Assembly (NCBI RefSeq): GCF_001347015.1
Contig: NZ_CFGI01000009.1
Coordinates: forward strand, 1 to 64,000
Origin: Streptococcus pneumoniae
GTDB lineage: Bacteria; Bacillota; Bacilli; Lactobacillales; Streptococcaceae
DNA: 64,000 bases
Direction of reading: 5' to 3'
The notes beneath the pieces are model-generated. The model searched no databases and was not told the DNA's origin. It saw only the letters and a list, made by a program, of their open reading frames with translations. This document shows, piece by piece, positions 16,437 to 25,009 of this stretch. How positions within the stretch are numbered: position 1 is the first letter of the stretch; each line of letters starts with the position of its first letter. The position numbers and the translations under genes were made by a program.

Positions 16437-17912
16437 ATGAAAAACTGGAAAAAATATGCTTTTACATCTGCTAGTGTAGTCGCTTTGGCTGCAGGTCTTG
16501 CTGCTTGTGGAAATTTGACAGGTAACAGCAAAAAAGCTGCTGATTCAGGTGACAAACCTGTTATCAAAATGTACCAAATCGGTGACAAACCAGATAACTT
16601 GGATGAATTGTTAGCAAATGCCAACAAAATCATCGAAGAAAAAGTTGGTGCTAAATTGGATATCCAATACCTTGGCTGGGGTGACTATGGTAAGAAAATG
16701 TCAGTTATCACATCATCTGGTGAAAACTATGATATTGCCTTTGCAGATAACTACATTGTAAATGCTCAAAAAGGTGCTTATGCTGACTTGACTGACTTGT
16801 ATAAGAAAGAAGGGGCAGAGCTTTACAAAGCACTTGACCCAGCCTACATCAAGGGTAATACTGTAAACGGTAAAATTTACGCTGTACCAGTTGCAGCCAA
16901 CGTTGCATCATCTCAAAACTTTGCCTTCAACGGAACTCTCCTTGCCAAATATGGTATCGATATTTCAGGTGTTACTTCTTACGAAACTCTTGAGCCAGTC
17001 TTGAAACAAATTAAAGAAAGAGCTCCAGACGTAGTACCATTTGCTATTGGTAAAGTTTTCATCCCATCTGATAACTTTGACTACCCAGTAGCAAACGGTC
17101 TTCCATTCGTTATTGACCTTGAAGGCGATACTACTAAAGTTGTAAACCGTTACGAAGTACCTCGTTTCAAAGAACACTTGAAGACTCTTCACAAATTCTA
17201 TGAAGCTGGCTACATTCCAAAAGACGTCGCAACAAGCGATACTTCCTTTGACCTTCAACAAGATACTTGGTTCGTTCGTGAAGAAACAGTAGGACCAGCT
17301 GACTACGGTAACAGCTTGCTTTCACGTGTTGCTAACAAAGACATCCAAATCAAACCAATCACAAACTTTATTAAGAAAAACCAAACAACACAAGTTGCTA
17401 ACTTTGTCATCTCAAACAACTCTAAGAACAAAGAAAAATCAATGGAAATCTTGAACCTCTTGAATACGAACCCAGAACTTTTGAACGGCCTTGTTTACGG
17501 TCCAGAAGGCAAGAACTGGGAAAAAATTGAAGGTAAAGAAAACCGTGTTCGCGTTCTTGATGGCTACAAAGGAAACACTCACATGAGTGGATGGAACACT
17601 GGTAACAACTGGATTCTCTACATCAACGAAAACGTTACAGATCAACAAATTGCAGATTCTAAGAAAGAATTGGCAGAAGCTAAAGAATCTCCAGCGCTTG
17701 GATTTATCTTCAATACTGACAATGTGAAATCTGAAATCTCAGCTATTGCTAACACAATGCAACAATTCGATACAGCTATCAACACTGGTACTGTAGACCC
17801 AGATAAAGCTATTCCAGAATTGATGGAAAAATTGAAATCTGAAGGTGCCTACGAAAAAGTATTGAACGAAATGCAAAAACAATACGATGAATTCTTGAAA
17901 AACAAAAAATAA
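16437..17912 (+). CDS. ngtS: N-glycan ABC transporter substrate-binding lipoprotein
   Basis: A 491-residue extracellular solute-binding lipoprotein. The signal peptide ends in the lipobox LAAC with Cys about residue 24 as the acylated residue, followed by a family-1 solute-binding fold (DUF3502-type C-terminal region). A longer frame from 16287 reads through the BOX element and must be wrong: ATG 16437 follows AAAAGGAG and starts a perfect lipoprotein signal. It completes the transporter with NgtP1 and NgtP2; in pneumococcus the equivalent protein binds complex-type N-glycan fragments released by EndoD. Codon use is highly adapted, suggesting strong expression. Confidence 0.88.
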   Translation: MKNWKKYAFTSASVVALAAGLAACGNLTGNSKKAADSGDKPVIKMYQIGDKPDNLDELLANANKIIEEKVGAKLDIQYLGWGDYGKKMSVITSSGENYDIAFADNYIVNAQKGAYADLTDLYKKEGAELYKALDPAYIKGNTVNGKIYAVPVAANVASSQNFAFNGTLLAKYGIDISGVTSYETLEPVLKQIKERAPDVVPFAIGKVFIPSDNFDYPVANGLPFVIDLEGDTTKVVNRYEVPRFKEHLKTLHKFYEAGYIPKDVATSDTSFDLQQDTWFVREETVGPADYGNSLLSRVANKDIQIKPITNFIKKNQTTQVANFVISNNSKNKEKSMEILNLLNTNPELLNGLVYGPEGKNWEKIEGKENRVRVLDGYKGNTHMSGWNTGNNWILYINENVTDQQIADSKKELAEAKESPALGFIFNTDNVKSEISAIANTMQQFDTAINTGTVDPDKAIPELMEKLKSEGAYEKVLNEMQKQYDEFLKNKK

Positions 17913-17957
17913 TCAGCTAAATTGATTTCGTGTATTCATTCCTAACTCCTAAAATAA

Positions 17958-18004
17958 GAATCACTGCTTTCCTCAGGTTGGTCTGAGGAGGCAGTGGTTC
18001 TTTA
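17958..18004 (+). terminator. Terminator after ngtS
   Basis: AATCACTGC..CCTCAG pairs with CTGAGG..GCAGTGGTT, followed by CTTT. A long stem with a 6-nt loop. Confidence 0.8.
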
Positions 18005-18131
18005 CCTTATTTAGATAATTATCCGAATTAGACGATATAAACAATATTAAAATGATAACAGGTGATTAAAATATTAAAATTTCTTATATCTTTATTAATT
18101 TTTATTAAGTAGATTTTTAGAATAAAGTAGC

Positions 18132-18167
18132 TTATAATAAGAGTACAATGAAAGCGCTTAACATTGT
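18132..18167 (+). promoter_or_regulatory. Palindrome/cre-like site before MFS gene
   Basis: TATAAT (18132-18137) is followed by ACAATGAAAGCGCTTAACATTGT (18145-18167), which combines an ACAATG/CATTGT inverted repeat with a cre-like core differing at the last two positions. It lies in a 450-bp gap that otherwise contains only a long, AT-rich leader for the MFS gene and an aborted 9-codon frame at 18306. Confidence 0.4.
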
Positions 18168-18365
18168 GAAAATTCATCTTGTTCTGATTTAAGAGATCTA
18201 TAGATACAAATTTTTAAGCAGTCGTATATAGATGTATGTCATTTACACAGTTCTATATACTTAAAAATTTATACAATGATCAATTTAAACGAGGTAGGTG
18301 AAAAAATGATAAAAGTTGTTCTCTATTCTTTTTAGGAACAAGAAATTTTACATGAGGTTATTCAA

Positions 18366-19559
18366 ATGAAAAAAACACCCAATCGCTGGTTAATTTTGGC
18401 AGCAGCCATTTTAACGAATCTATCTCTAGGTGCTGGTTACGCCTGGTCAGTCTTTCAAAAGGCGCTACTAGAAACCAATGCTAGTCAAGGATGGGTTCAA
18501 GCCCAAACTTCTTTGGCCTTTAGTATTTCTTTTGCAATGGTACCTGTTGGTATGATTATTTTCGGTCCTAAGGTTGATTCAGCAGGACCTAAGAAATTTG
18601 TATTCCTAGGTGGTATTCTCTTCGGTGCTGGTATGTTTGCTACTGGATTTGCTACTTCTCTTCCAGTCCTTTACCTCACTTACGGGGTTGTCCTAGGACT
18701 TGGTATTGGTTCAGCTTATGGAGCATCTACTTCAGTTGCCACTAAGTGGTTCCCAGATAAAAAAGGTTTAGCTGGTGGTTTGACAGCAGCAGGTTTCGGG
18801 TTAGGCCCGCTCATTATCGGTCCAGTTGCCAAAGCTTTGATTGCTTCTATGGGTGTTTACTCAACATTCAAAGTATTAGGTATCATTCTTCTAATTGTTA
18901 TTTGTACTTCTTCATTGGTAATGGAGAAAGCTCCTGCAGCAGCGCCGGCAGCTGGAACAGCTCAACCAGAAGGTAAAACTTATAAAGAAATGCTTCGTGA
19001 TGGAAATTACTGGCTTCTATGGTTGATTTACGTTCTTGGTGCTACTGGTGGAATGATGATTATCGGTACTGCAGCATCAATTTCTGACCAGTATAAACTT
19101 GTAGGAGAAGCCACACTCTTCGTTATGCTAGTATCTATCGCTAATACATTTGGTCGTATCTTCTGGGGTACGGTATCTGATAAGATTGGTCGCTATCCTA
19201 CCGTTATTGCCATGTTTGGAGCGGTTGCTACTGGTTTGTTGCTCACAGCCTTATTCAAAGGTCCTGGAAGCATCTTGGCCATCCTTGGAATTATGATGGT
19301 TGCCTTGTCATTTGGAGGCTTCCTCGGTTCATTCCCAGGAATTACTGCTGAAAACTGGGGAGTTACATACGTAGGGACAAACTATGGATGGATGTTTACT
19401 GCTTATGGCGTAGCTGCTATTGCTGGTCCTCAGTTAGGAGCACGTCTTGCACAGGCAAACCAAGGAGATTATACAATGGCCTTCTTTATCGTTATCGGTA
19501 TGGCTATCCTTGGCATTCTACTCCAACTGTTCTATATGGCTAAAGCTAAAAAAGTTTAA
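18366..19559 (+). CDS. OFA-type MFS transporter (organic acid antiporter)
   Basis: A 397-residue transporter with about twelve membrane helices. The N-terminal NRWLILAAAILTNLSLGAGY segment followed by AWSVFQKAL, and FGLGPLIIGP in the fourth or fifth helix, are hallmarks of the oxalate/formate-lactate antiporter (OFA) branch of the major facilitator family. An Ala/Pro-rich loop (AAAPAAGTAQPEG, about 196-208) joins the halves. It is transcribed alone from a long leader. The likely substrate is a monocarboxylate such as formate or lactate; this cannot be fixed from sequence. Confidence 0.82.
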   Translation: MKKTPNRWLILAAAILTNLSLGAGYAWSVFQKALLETNASQGWVQAQTSLAFSISFAMVPVGMIIFGPKVDSAGPKKFVFLGGILFGAGMFATGFATSLPVLYLTYGVVLGLGIGSAYGASTSVATKWFPDKKGLAGGLTAAGFGLGPLIIGPVAKALIASMGVYSTFKVLGIILLIVICTSSLVMEKAPAAAPAAGTAQPEGKTYKEMLRDGNYWLLWLIYVLGATGGMMIIGTAASISDQYKLVGEATLFVMLVSIANTFGRIFWGTVSDKIGRYPTVIAMFGAVATGLLLTALFKGPGSILAILGIMMVALSFGGFLGSFPGITAENWGVTYVGTNYGWMFTAYGVAAIAGPQLGARLAQANQGDYTMAFFIVIGMAILGILLQLFYMAKAKKV

Positions 19560-19565
19560 AAATGA

Positions 19566-19723
19566 GAGTCTGGGACAAAAAGATTTTGATTTTATGAATT
19601 CTTTATTATAAGTTTTTAAAATCGATAGATTAGACAAAAAAGCGAACAAGATAGAATTCTGAGTGTCAGATAACTCGTTTTGTTCGCTTTTTATATTTAA
19701 GGCTAGACTTTTGTCCCAGACTC
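19566..19723. repeat. 158-bp MITE-like inverted-repeat element
   Basis: GAGTCTGGGACAAAA (19566-19580) is repeated inverted as TTTTGTCCCAGACTC (19709-19723). An inner stem AAAAGCGAACAA/TTGTTCGCTTTTT sits in the middle. It carries no gene and probably serves as the terminator of the MFS gene. The stretch to 19806 is otherwise empty. Confidence 0.75.
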
Positions 19724-19806
19724 TTTTTAAAATATGATTGATACTAAGTGTAGTGTACAAGAAATTTTTTTCTAAATTGAAATATAGCAATTTCCAGTCA
19801 AATAAA

Positions 19807-19835
19807 TTGCATTCGTTTTCTCAAGCAGGTATACT
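19807..19835 (+). promoter_or_regulatory. Promoter of trhO
   Basis: TTGCAT (19807-19812), 17 bp, TATACT (19830-19835), 57 bp before the ATG. Confidence 0.65.
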
Positions 19836-19891
19836 AGTATGGATAAATAAAAAATTTAGAAAATTTAAGAATAGAAAAGAGAACAAATCTT

Positions 19892-20878
19892 ATGGCAAAA
19901 GATATTCGTGTCTTACTTTACTACCTTTATACTCCAATTGAAAATGCAGAGCAATTTGCTGCAGACCACTTGGCTTTCTGTAAATCAATCGGTCTTAAAG
20001 GCCGTATCCTAGTCGCTGACGAGGGAATTAACGGAACAGTTTCAGGTGACTATGAAACAACTCAAAAATACATGGACTACGTTCACAGCCTCCCAGGTAT
20101 GGAAGACCTCTGGTTCAAGATTGACGAAGAAAATGAACAAGCCTTCAAGAAGATGTTTGTTCGTTACAAGAAAGAAATTGTCCACCTTGGTTTGGAAGAC
20201 AACGACTTTGACAATGACATCAACCCACTTGAAACAACAGGTGCTTACTTGTCTCCAAAAGAGTTCAAAGAAGCGCTTCTTGATAAAGATACCGTTGTCC
20301 TTGACACACGTAACGATTATGAGTACGACCTAGGACATTTCCGTGGGGCTATCCGACCAGACATCCGCAACTTCCGTGAGTTGCCACAGTGGGTTCGTGA
20401 CAACAAAGAAAAATTCATGGACAAGCGCGTCGTAGTTTACTGTACAGGTGGGGTTCGCTGTGAGAAATTCTCAGGCTGGATGGTCCGTGAAGGCTACAAA
20501 GATGTCGGCCAATTGCACGGAGGAATCGCAACTTACGGTAAAGACCCAGAAGTTCAAGGTGAGCTTTGGGATGGAAAAATGTATGTCTTTGACGAGCGTA
20601 TCGCCGTTGATGTCAACCATGTCAACCCAACCATCGTAGGGAAAGACTGGTTTGATGGAACACCATGTGAACGTTATGTCAACTGTGGAAATCCCTTCTG
20701 TAACCGTCGTATCTTGACATCAGAAGAAAATGAAGACAAGTACCTTCGTGGATGCTCACACGAGTGCCGTGTTCACCCACGTAACCGCTATGTTTCAGAA
20801 AATGAATTGACACAAGCTGAAGTGATCGAACGCCTAGCCGCTATCGGTGAAAGCTTGGATCAAGCAGCTACTGTATAA
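19892..20878 (+). CDS. trhO: tRNA uridine(34) hydroxylase TrhO
   Basis: A 328-residue rhodanese-domain protein of the YceA/TrhO family, which makes 5-hydroxyuridine at the wobble base of tRNA using O2. The N-terminal ferredoxin-like domain (about 1-95, [16 protein letters not shown]) is followed by the rhodanese domain with [15 protein letters not shown] (about 133-147) and the active-site loop [10 protein letters not shown] (about 180-189). A C-terminal Cys-rich part ([15 protein letters not shown]) is typical of the Bacilli forms. Single gene with its own promoter and terminator. Confidence 0.9.
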   Translation: MAKDIRVLLYYLYTPIENAEQFAADHLAFCKSIGLKGRILVADEGINGTVSGDYETTQKYMDYVHSLPGMEDLWFKIDEENEQAFKKMFVRYKKEIVHLGLEDNDFDNDINPLETTGAYLSPKEFKEALLDKDTVVLDTRNDYEYDLGHFRGAIRPDIRNFRELPQWVRDNKEKFMDKRVVVYCTGGVRCEKFSGWMVREGYKDVGQLHGGIATYGKDPEVQGELWDGKMYVFDERIAVDVNHVNPTIVGKDWFDGTPCERYVNCGNPFCNRRILTSEENEDKYLRGCSHECRVHPRNRYVSENELTQAEVIERLAAIGESLDQAATV

Positions 20879-20882
20879 GATC

Positions 20883-20909
20883 AAACAGTCCTCAGGGGGG
20901 CTGTTTTTC
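20883..20909 (+). terminator. Terminator after trhO
   Basis: AACAGTCC/GGGGCTGTT stem followed by five T. Confidence 0.75.
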
Positions 20910-21001
20910 TATGCTTTGTACTCAAAAAACTAAAGTTTGTTTCTGTATCTTTCAGAAAAATAAGGTATACTGTATGTAAACGATTTCAAAGGAGTCCGGT
21001 T

Positions 21002-21862
21002 ATGGCGAAAACATTTTTTATTCCAAATAAACAGAGCATTTTAGGAGAACAGGAGATTTTGACTGCCAAGTCTATCTTGGCCTTGCTAGATGGCTTGGAG
21101 TCGCATAGTTATGATGCAGTCTATCTCCGTCAGCCTCTTAACCGTCTCGAGTATATCGAGTGTGCGATAGTGGGGCAATCACAATTTCTCTTTAAGGTTA
21201 GCTATGCTGATGGTCAAAAGGCTTACCGTGTCGATCTTCCTGACCTACTAACGCAGATAGACTGGGAGATCATCAAGTCATTTTTAGATGCTTTGCTTGC
21301 CTATACAGGAACTGATATTGAAGGACTAGATGGTTTTGACTTTGAAGCTTATTTCCAAGCAAGTATTCAAGCCCATCTGACAGACACTGCAGCCCGTTTT
21401 ACGATTTGCCAAGGAATTTTTAATCCCGTTTTCTTTAGTCATGAGGACTTGGAAAGCTTTTTAGAGGAAGATGGCTTGGCTCAGTTTGAAGCGCGTGTGC
21501 ATGCGGTTCAAGAGACAGATGCCTACTTTGCAAGAGTTTCCTTCTATCAGGATGGAGAAGGCCAAGTGCACGGTGTTTACCATCTGGCTCAAGGGGTCAA
21601 GACTGTTTTACCGAGAGAACCATTTGTTCCTGCTGCCTATATGGAGCAATTGGTGGATAAGGAAGTCCAGTGGGAGATTGACTTGGTTCAAATTACAGGA
21701 GATGGCTCTAAACCAGAAGACTATGAAGCCGTTGCCCGCTTGGACTATGCAAAATTCCTAGAGTCACTACCATCAGCATCTTACCACCAACTAGACGCCA
21801 ATCAATTAGAAGTGCAACCCATTCTAGGACAAGATTTTGAAGCATTAGCACAAGAAAAGTAA
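21002..21862 (+). CDS. DUF4299-type conserved streptococcal protein
   Basis: A 286-residue soluble, acidic protein (many Asp and Glu) with no signal or membrane segments. It looks like the streptococcal DUF4299 family, whose function is unknown. ATG 21002 follows AAAGGAG and a TATACT -10 about 35 bp upstream. It stands alone, convergent with the next gene, the two sharing the hairpin at 21868-21894. Confidence 0.75.
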   Translation: MAKTFFIPNKQSILGEQEILTAKSILALLDGLESHSYDAVYLRQPLNRLEYIECAIVGQSQFLFKVSYADGQKAYRVDLPDLLTQIDWEIIKSFLDALLAYTGTDIEGLDGFDFEAYFQASIQAHLTDTAARFTICQGIFNPVFFSHEDLESFLEEDGLAQFEARVHAVQETDAYFARVSFYQDGEGQVHGVYHLAQGVKTVLPREPFVPAAYMEQLVDKEVQWEIDLVQITGDGSKPEDYEAVARLDYAKFLESLPSASYHQLDANQLEVQPILGQDFEALAQEK

Positions 21863-21867
21863 AGCAG

Positions 21868-21894
21868 AAGCAGGTCAATCGACTTGCTTTTTTG
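21868..21894 (+). terminator. Shared terminator between convergent genes
   Basis: AAGCAGGTC (21868-21876) pairs with GACTTGCTT (21881-21889), T run after. Confidence 0.7.
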
Positions 21895-21933
21895 GTATAT
21901 AAAAAATCCTGCCATGAAAGACAGGATTGAAGT

Positions 21934-22998
21934 TTAAAGAAGGGCCAAGATACGAAGGTAATCTCCAATCAGTGCTACTTCAGCTACAAAGAAGAGGAGG
22001 ATAATGACTCCGTTCACAAGGACAGACAAGAATAACTGATAGAAGGAGTCGGTTTCACTTGCTTGACTTGGCCTTGTAATGATATGGAGACTAGCGAGCA
22101 GAATGATTCCAATGCTAATCACACACAAAAGGGCTGAAAATCGTAGGCTATCAAAGAAGGCAAAGAAACTAGCAATGGCAGTGAGGAAGATTGGAATTGC
22201 CAAGAGTTGACTATATTGTTGGAGAACCTTTTCTAGCGTCCAGTCCTTTTCTTGGTAGATAAATCGTCTCACGACGAAACTACCCAAGAGGAATGAAAAG
22301 AAGAAGAGTGTGGTCGCTACTAGGATAGAGATGATAGAAAAGAGAGTTAAAGGAGCTAGCTGCTCAGGGAATTGGCTGTTGATAGTTGCTATATGTCCAT
22401 AGTAGGCATGTTTGATGTGATAGATACTAAAGAAAAAGGAAGATGCAGAAAACAGAATGAGCAAGAGAAAGGCTGTGTAACTGTGTGTGCTACTTGTTTC
22501 AAGCTTGCTTGTAGGAGATTTGATTGCTTCCACTAGCCAAGACCAAAAATCAAGCACTTGCTCTTTCCATTTATCCCTAGATTTTGGAGCTTGGTCGGGG
22601 ATATAAGGACTTTCTAAAGATTTACTGATAAGAAGTGGCTCTTTCGTGGTTGCTTTTTGCTGAGGAAGAGCTTCTTGGCTCTCTTCAGCTATAGTGACTT
22701 TTTCTGTTTCTTTAGAAAGGTCTGGCTCTTCTTCAGTAGAATTAGATGCCTTCTTTTCTTCTATTTCTGTTCTCGCTTCACTGTCTTCAGGAGTTTCAAT
22801 TTTCTCTTCTTGCTGGCTTTCTAGTTCGGCTTCAGCTTGAGAGACTTCCTCCTCTACTTGAGTATTTTTTTCAATTGGCGTATCGAGATCGGCTATCGTT
22901 TCTTCAGCCTTGTCTGCACCATCTTGGGCTTGTTCATCAGGCTTGTTCTTGCTTGTTGTTTTTACAAAATCATTACTTTCAAACCATTCTTGTTTCAT
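21934..22998 (-). CDS. Membrane protein with long acidic N-terminal region (DUF6574-like)
   Basis: A 354-residue protein whose first 140 residues are dominated by Glu, Gln, Ser and Lys (low-complexity, cytoplasmic), followed by about five hydrophobic helices (near 175, 215, 255, 285 and 325 onwards). The start ATG has AAGGAGG at good distance. It resembles a streptococcal membrane family of unknown function sometimes described with zinc-ribbon relatives; no zinc ribbon is seen here. It is convergent with the DUF4299 gene and precedes, on the same strand, nothing obvious, so it is probably a single gene. Confidence 0.72.
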   Translation of the reverse strand: MKQEWFESNDFVKTTSKNKPDEQAQDGADKAEETIADLDTPIEKNTQVEEEVSQAEAELESQQEEKIETPEDSEARTEIEEKKASNSTEEEPDLSKETEKVTIAEESQEALPQQKATTKEPLLISKSLESPYIPDQAPKSRDKWKEQVLDFWSWLVEAIKSPTSKLETSSTHSYTAFLLLILFSASSFFFSIYHIKHAYYGHIATINSQFPEQLAPLTLFSIISILVATTLFFFSFLLGSFVVRRFIYQEKDWTLEKVLQQYSQLLAIPIFLTAIASFFAFFDSLRFSALLCVISIGIILLASLHIITRPSQASETDSFYQLFLSVLVNGVIILLFFVAEVALIGDYLRILALL

Positions 22999-23059
22999 GG
23001 TAGAACCTCCTTTTGGTTAGATAAATATGCTTCTATAGTAGCAAATGTAAGCGTTTTTG

Positions 23060-23971
23060 TCAACGTCTGCTTGGTGTGGATATTAGTTCAATATCATCAT
23101 CAGATCTCGCAATGAGTTGATCCTTGACGTCGGTTTTTTCAGTTTTGTAAGGGTTGCTTAATTCCGTACCTCTTGATTCAGGCTCTTCTCTTGTGAATTG
23201 GAAGATAGAACCGTAGTTACTTGAGATGTCCCAGTTAATTCGTTGGCTTTCTTTCTGGTCTAGGATGATTCTGAAATAATCTTTGGCAGTTAGTTCAACC
23301 TTACCATGGACTTGGATATTTTCAGCGTGGAAGTGATTCTCTGTTGACTCTAGCTGACTATCTGTAAGGTCTGTATCAAAGATATTGACGATATTGGGAG
23401 TTGTGAGTTTACTGTTTTTGATACGACTTCCTTCAATTCGGAGGATATAGCCGTTTGTATTGAGGGTCGCATTTTCAAGGCTAGCATTTATGATGGTGGT
23501 TTGTCCGCGATTGGCTGAGATGTTGATCCCTTTTAGAGTTCTCCCTTTCGGTAGTCCGATGATGACATCATTAAAACGATTAGATGAACTACTTACAATA
23601 TGGAGAATCCCATCAATTCCAGAAGAGATAAATGGACTTTCAGACAGTTTCTTATCAGTGAGACTCAGAGTTCTATCGTTCTGATTGGTGATAAGATCAT
23701 GGTGAGCAGAAAGTGATGGATGGTAAGAAATGTGGATTTGATCATCGAAAGAGTCTGTGATGGTCAGCGCGTGTTGGTGGAGAGTGATCTCTAAGTTTTC
23801 GACTTCCTTGCCAAAGGTTAGCTCTTCCGTACGGCTATCATAGACAGGTTCTTTGGACATGGAAAGTAGGCTCTTAATCCCGTCAGATTGGATCCCTACA
23901 AAGAGCAGGATAAAGCCGACAACGGTAGTCACCACACCAAAAATGAGAAATCCTTTTGTCAATTTACGCAT
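23060..23971 (-). CDS. DUF4097-type beta-helix membrane-anchored protein
   Basis: A 303-residue protein with one N-terminal membrane helix (about 7-28) and an extracellular region rich in short beta strands (ITLHQHALTIT, GINISANRGQTTIINASLEN), the pattern of DUF4097 right-handed beta-helix proteins. The start is the internal Met at 23971 because GAGAGGTGACC lies before it; the longer frame from 24022 runs back through the upstream gene. It overlaps the DUF1700 gene by 8 bp and is the last gene of a padR operon. Such trios respond to envelope stress or lipids; role here unknown. Confidence 0.8.
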   Translation of the reverse strand: MRKLTKGFLIFGVVTTVVGFILLFVGIQSDGIKSLLSMSKEPVYDSRTEELTFGKEVENLEITLHQHALTITDSFDDQIHISYHPSLSAHHDLITNQNDRTLSLTDKKLSESPFISSGIDGILHIVSSSSNRFNDVIIGLPKGRTLKGINISANRGQTTIINASLENATLNTNGYILRIEGSRIKNSKLTTPNIVNIFDTDLTDSQLESTENHFHAENIQVHGKVELTAKDYFRIILDQKESQRINWDISSNYGSIFQFTREEPESRGTELSNPYKTEKTDVKDQLIARSDDDIELISTPSRR

Positions 23972-24557
23972 GCTGGTCACCTCTCTTTCCTTTTTTGAGA
24001 ACAAATTGCACCAGGCGAACAATGAGTAGACCGAAGAAGCGAGCTACATAGGAAATGCCTAGTAAAACTAGCGAAGAAGCACCGATGGCTAGTAAACCAG
24101 AACCGAAAATCAAGATAAAGGCTGATTTGGCTTGGGCGAGAACAGTGAAACTTTCAACTAAAAATAGGAATCCGCCGATGATACCCAGTATGGAAACTGC
24201 AAAGAAAGCCAAGATGACAGTCAAGGCTGCCACAAGGATTGCGAACAGGGTCACGAGAATGGCGATTCCCAGAGGAATGCCGATAGGGGCTGCAAGGAGA
24301 GCTAACAAGGCGATATGCAAAATTTGTCGGTTATTCTTTTGAGCGGGTGCTTCATTGATTTTTTTATCGAGAAGATTGGATAGAACTTCGTGGGCTGCTT
24401 CTTTGGGAGTTCCCAAACTGGCGATGAGTTCTTCTTCTCCTTCGACTCCAGCATCGTCAAAGAGCTCTCTGAAATAGTCCATGGCTTCGATACGGTCAGC
24501 TTCAGGTAGTTTCTTGAGATAAAGTTCTAGCTGAGTCAGGTATTCAGTTCTTGTCAT
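23964..24557 (-). CDS. DUF1700/HAAS-type membrane protein
   Basis: A 197-residue protein. The N-terminal HAAS domain (TEYLTQLELYLKKLPEADR, about 3-21) carries the usual FRELFDDAG and LGTPKEAAHEVL segments, and three to four hydrophobic helices follow from about residue 80. It sits between padR (overlap 14 bp) and the DUF4097 gene (overlap 8 bp). This padR-DUF1700-DUF4097 arrangement is common in Firmicutes; the HAAS domain is thought to act as a signalling module for the membrane part. Confidence 0.85.
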   Translation of the reverse strand: MTRTEYLTQLELYLKKLPEADRIEAMDYFRELFDDAGVEGEEELIASLGTPKEAAHEVLSNLLDKKINEAPAQKNNRQILHIALLALLAAPIGIPLGIAILVTLFAILVAALTVILAFFAVSILGIIGGFLFLVESFTVLAQAKSAFILIFGSGLLAIGASSLVLLGISYVARFFGLLIVRLVQFVLKKGKRGDQHA

Positions 24558-24870
24558 GGCGGATACTCCCTTCTATGATGCCATTGATGGTGTCTGTATA
24601 GAGTGTCCATTCATCTTTTAGGGTAAAGAGCTGCTCTATACCACCATTTGTCAAGGAGTAGTATTTGCGCATGCGACCTTGGAACTCTCTAGAATAGGTT
24701 GTCAGAAAGCTATTGCCTTCCAATTTTTTGAGAATGGGATAGAGTGTGGATTCTTTGATATTAGCGATCAGCTTAATGGTCTGGCTAATCTCATAACCAT
24801 AAGAATCCCCTTTTTCCAGTACGGCCAAGATGAGAAATTCAATCAAGGCAGAGGATGTTGGAAAGTACAT
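24544..24870 (-). CDS. PadR family transcriptional regulator
   Basis: A 108-residue winged-helix repressor of the PadR family: the core LILAVLEKGDSYGYEISQTI (about 12-31) and STLYPILKKLEGNSFL (about 41-56) are diagnostic. The short C-terminal helix fits the small PadR-s2 class. It begins the operon with DUF1700 and DUF4097 genes and very likely represses it through the inverted repeat just upstream. The ligand or stress signal is unknown. Confidence 0.9.
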   Translation of the reverse strand: MYFPTSSALIEFLILAVLEKGDSYGYEISQTIKLIANIKESTLYPILKKLEGNSFLTTYSREFQGRMRKYYSLTNGGIEQLFTLKDEWTLYTDTINGIIEGSIRHDKN

Positions 24871-24888
24871 GGGAAACCTCCTTTTCTA

Positions 24889-24955
24889 ATGTGTAGGATT
24901 TTTATATATAATTTTTCTACACATACATTGTACATCTAAAAGAAAGCCCTGTCAA
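24889..24955 (-). promoter_or_regulatory. PadR operon promoter and operator
   Basis: On the minus strand TTGACA (24950-24955), 17 bp, TACAAT (24927-24932). Immediately downstream lies an inverted repeat ATGTGTAG (24889-24896) / CTACACAT (24917-24924), of the ATGT..ACAT type bound by PadR proteins. A further ATGTGTA half site is at 24961. Confidence 0.75.
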
Positions 24956-25009
24956 GAGAAATGTGTAAAATTTTTATATATAAAAAAACTTCTAGGAAAA
25001 ACTAGAAGT

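Noticed and set aside
18306-18335. Nine-codon frame in the MFS leader
   Set aside because: Too short, no recognised leader-peptide logic.
23460-24342. Plus-strand frames over the DUF4097/DUF1700 genes
   Set aside because: Shadows of the minus-strand operon with no ribosome sites.
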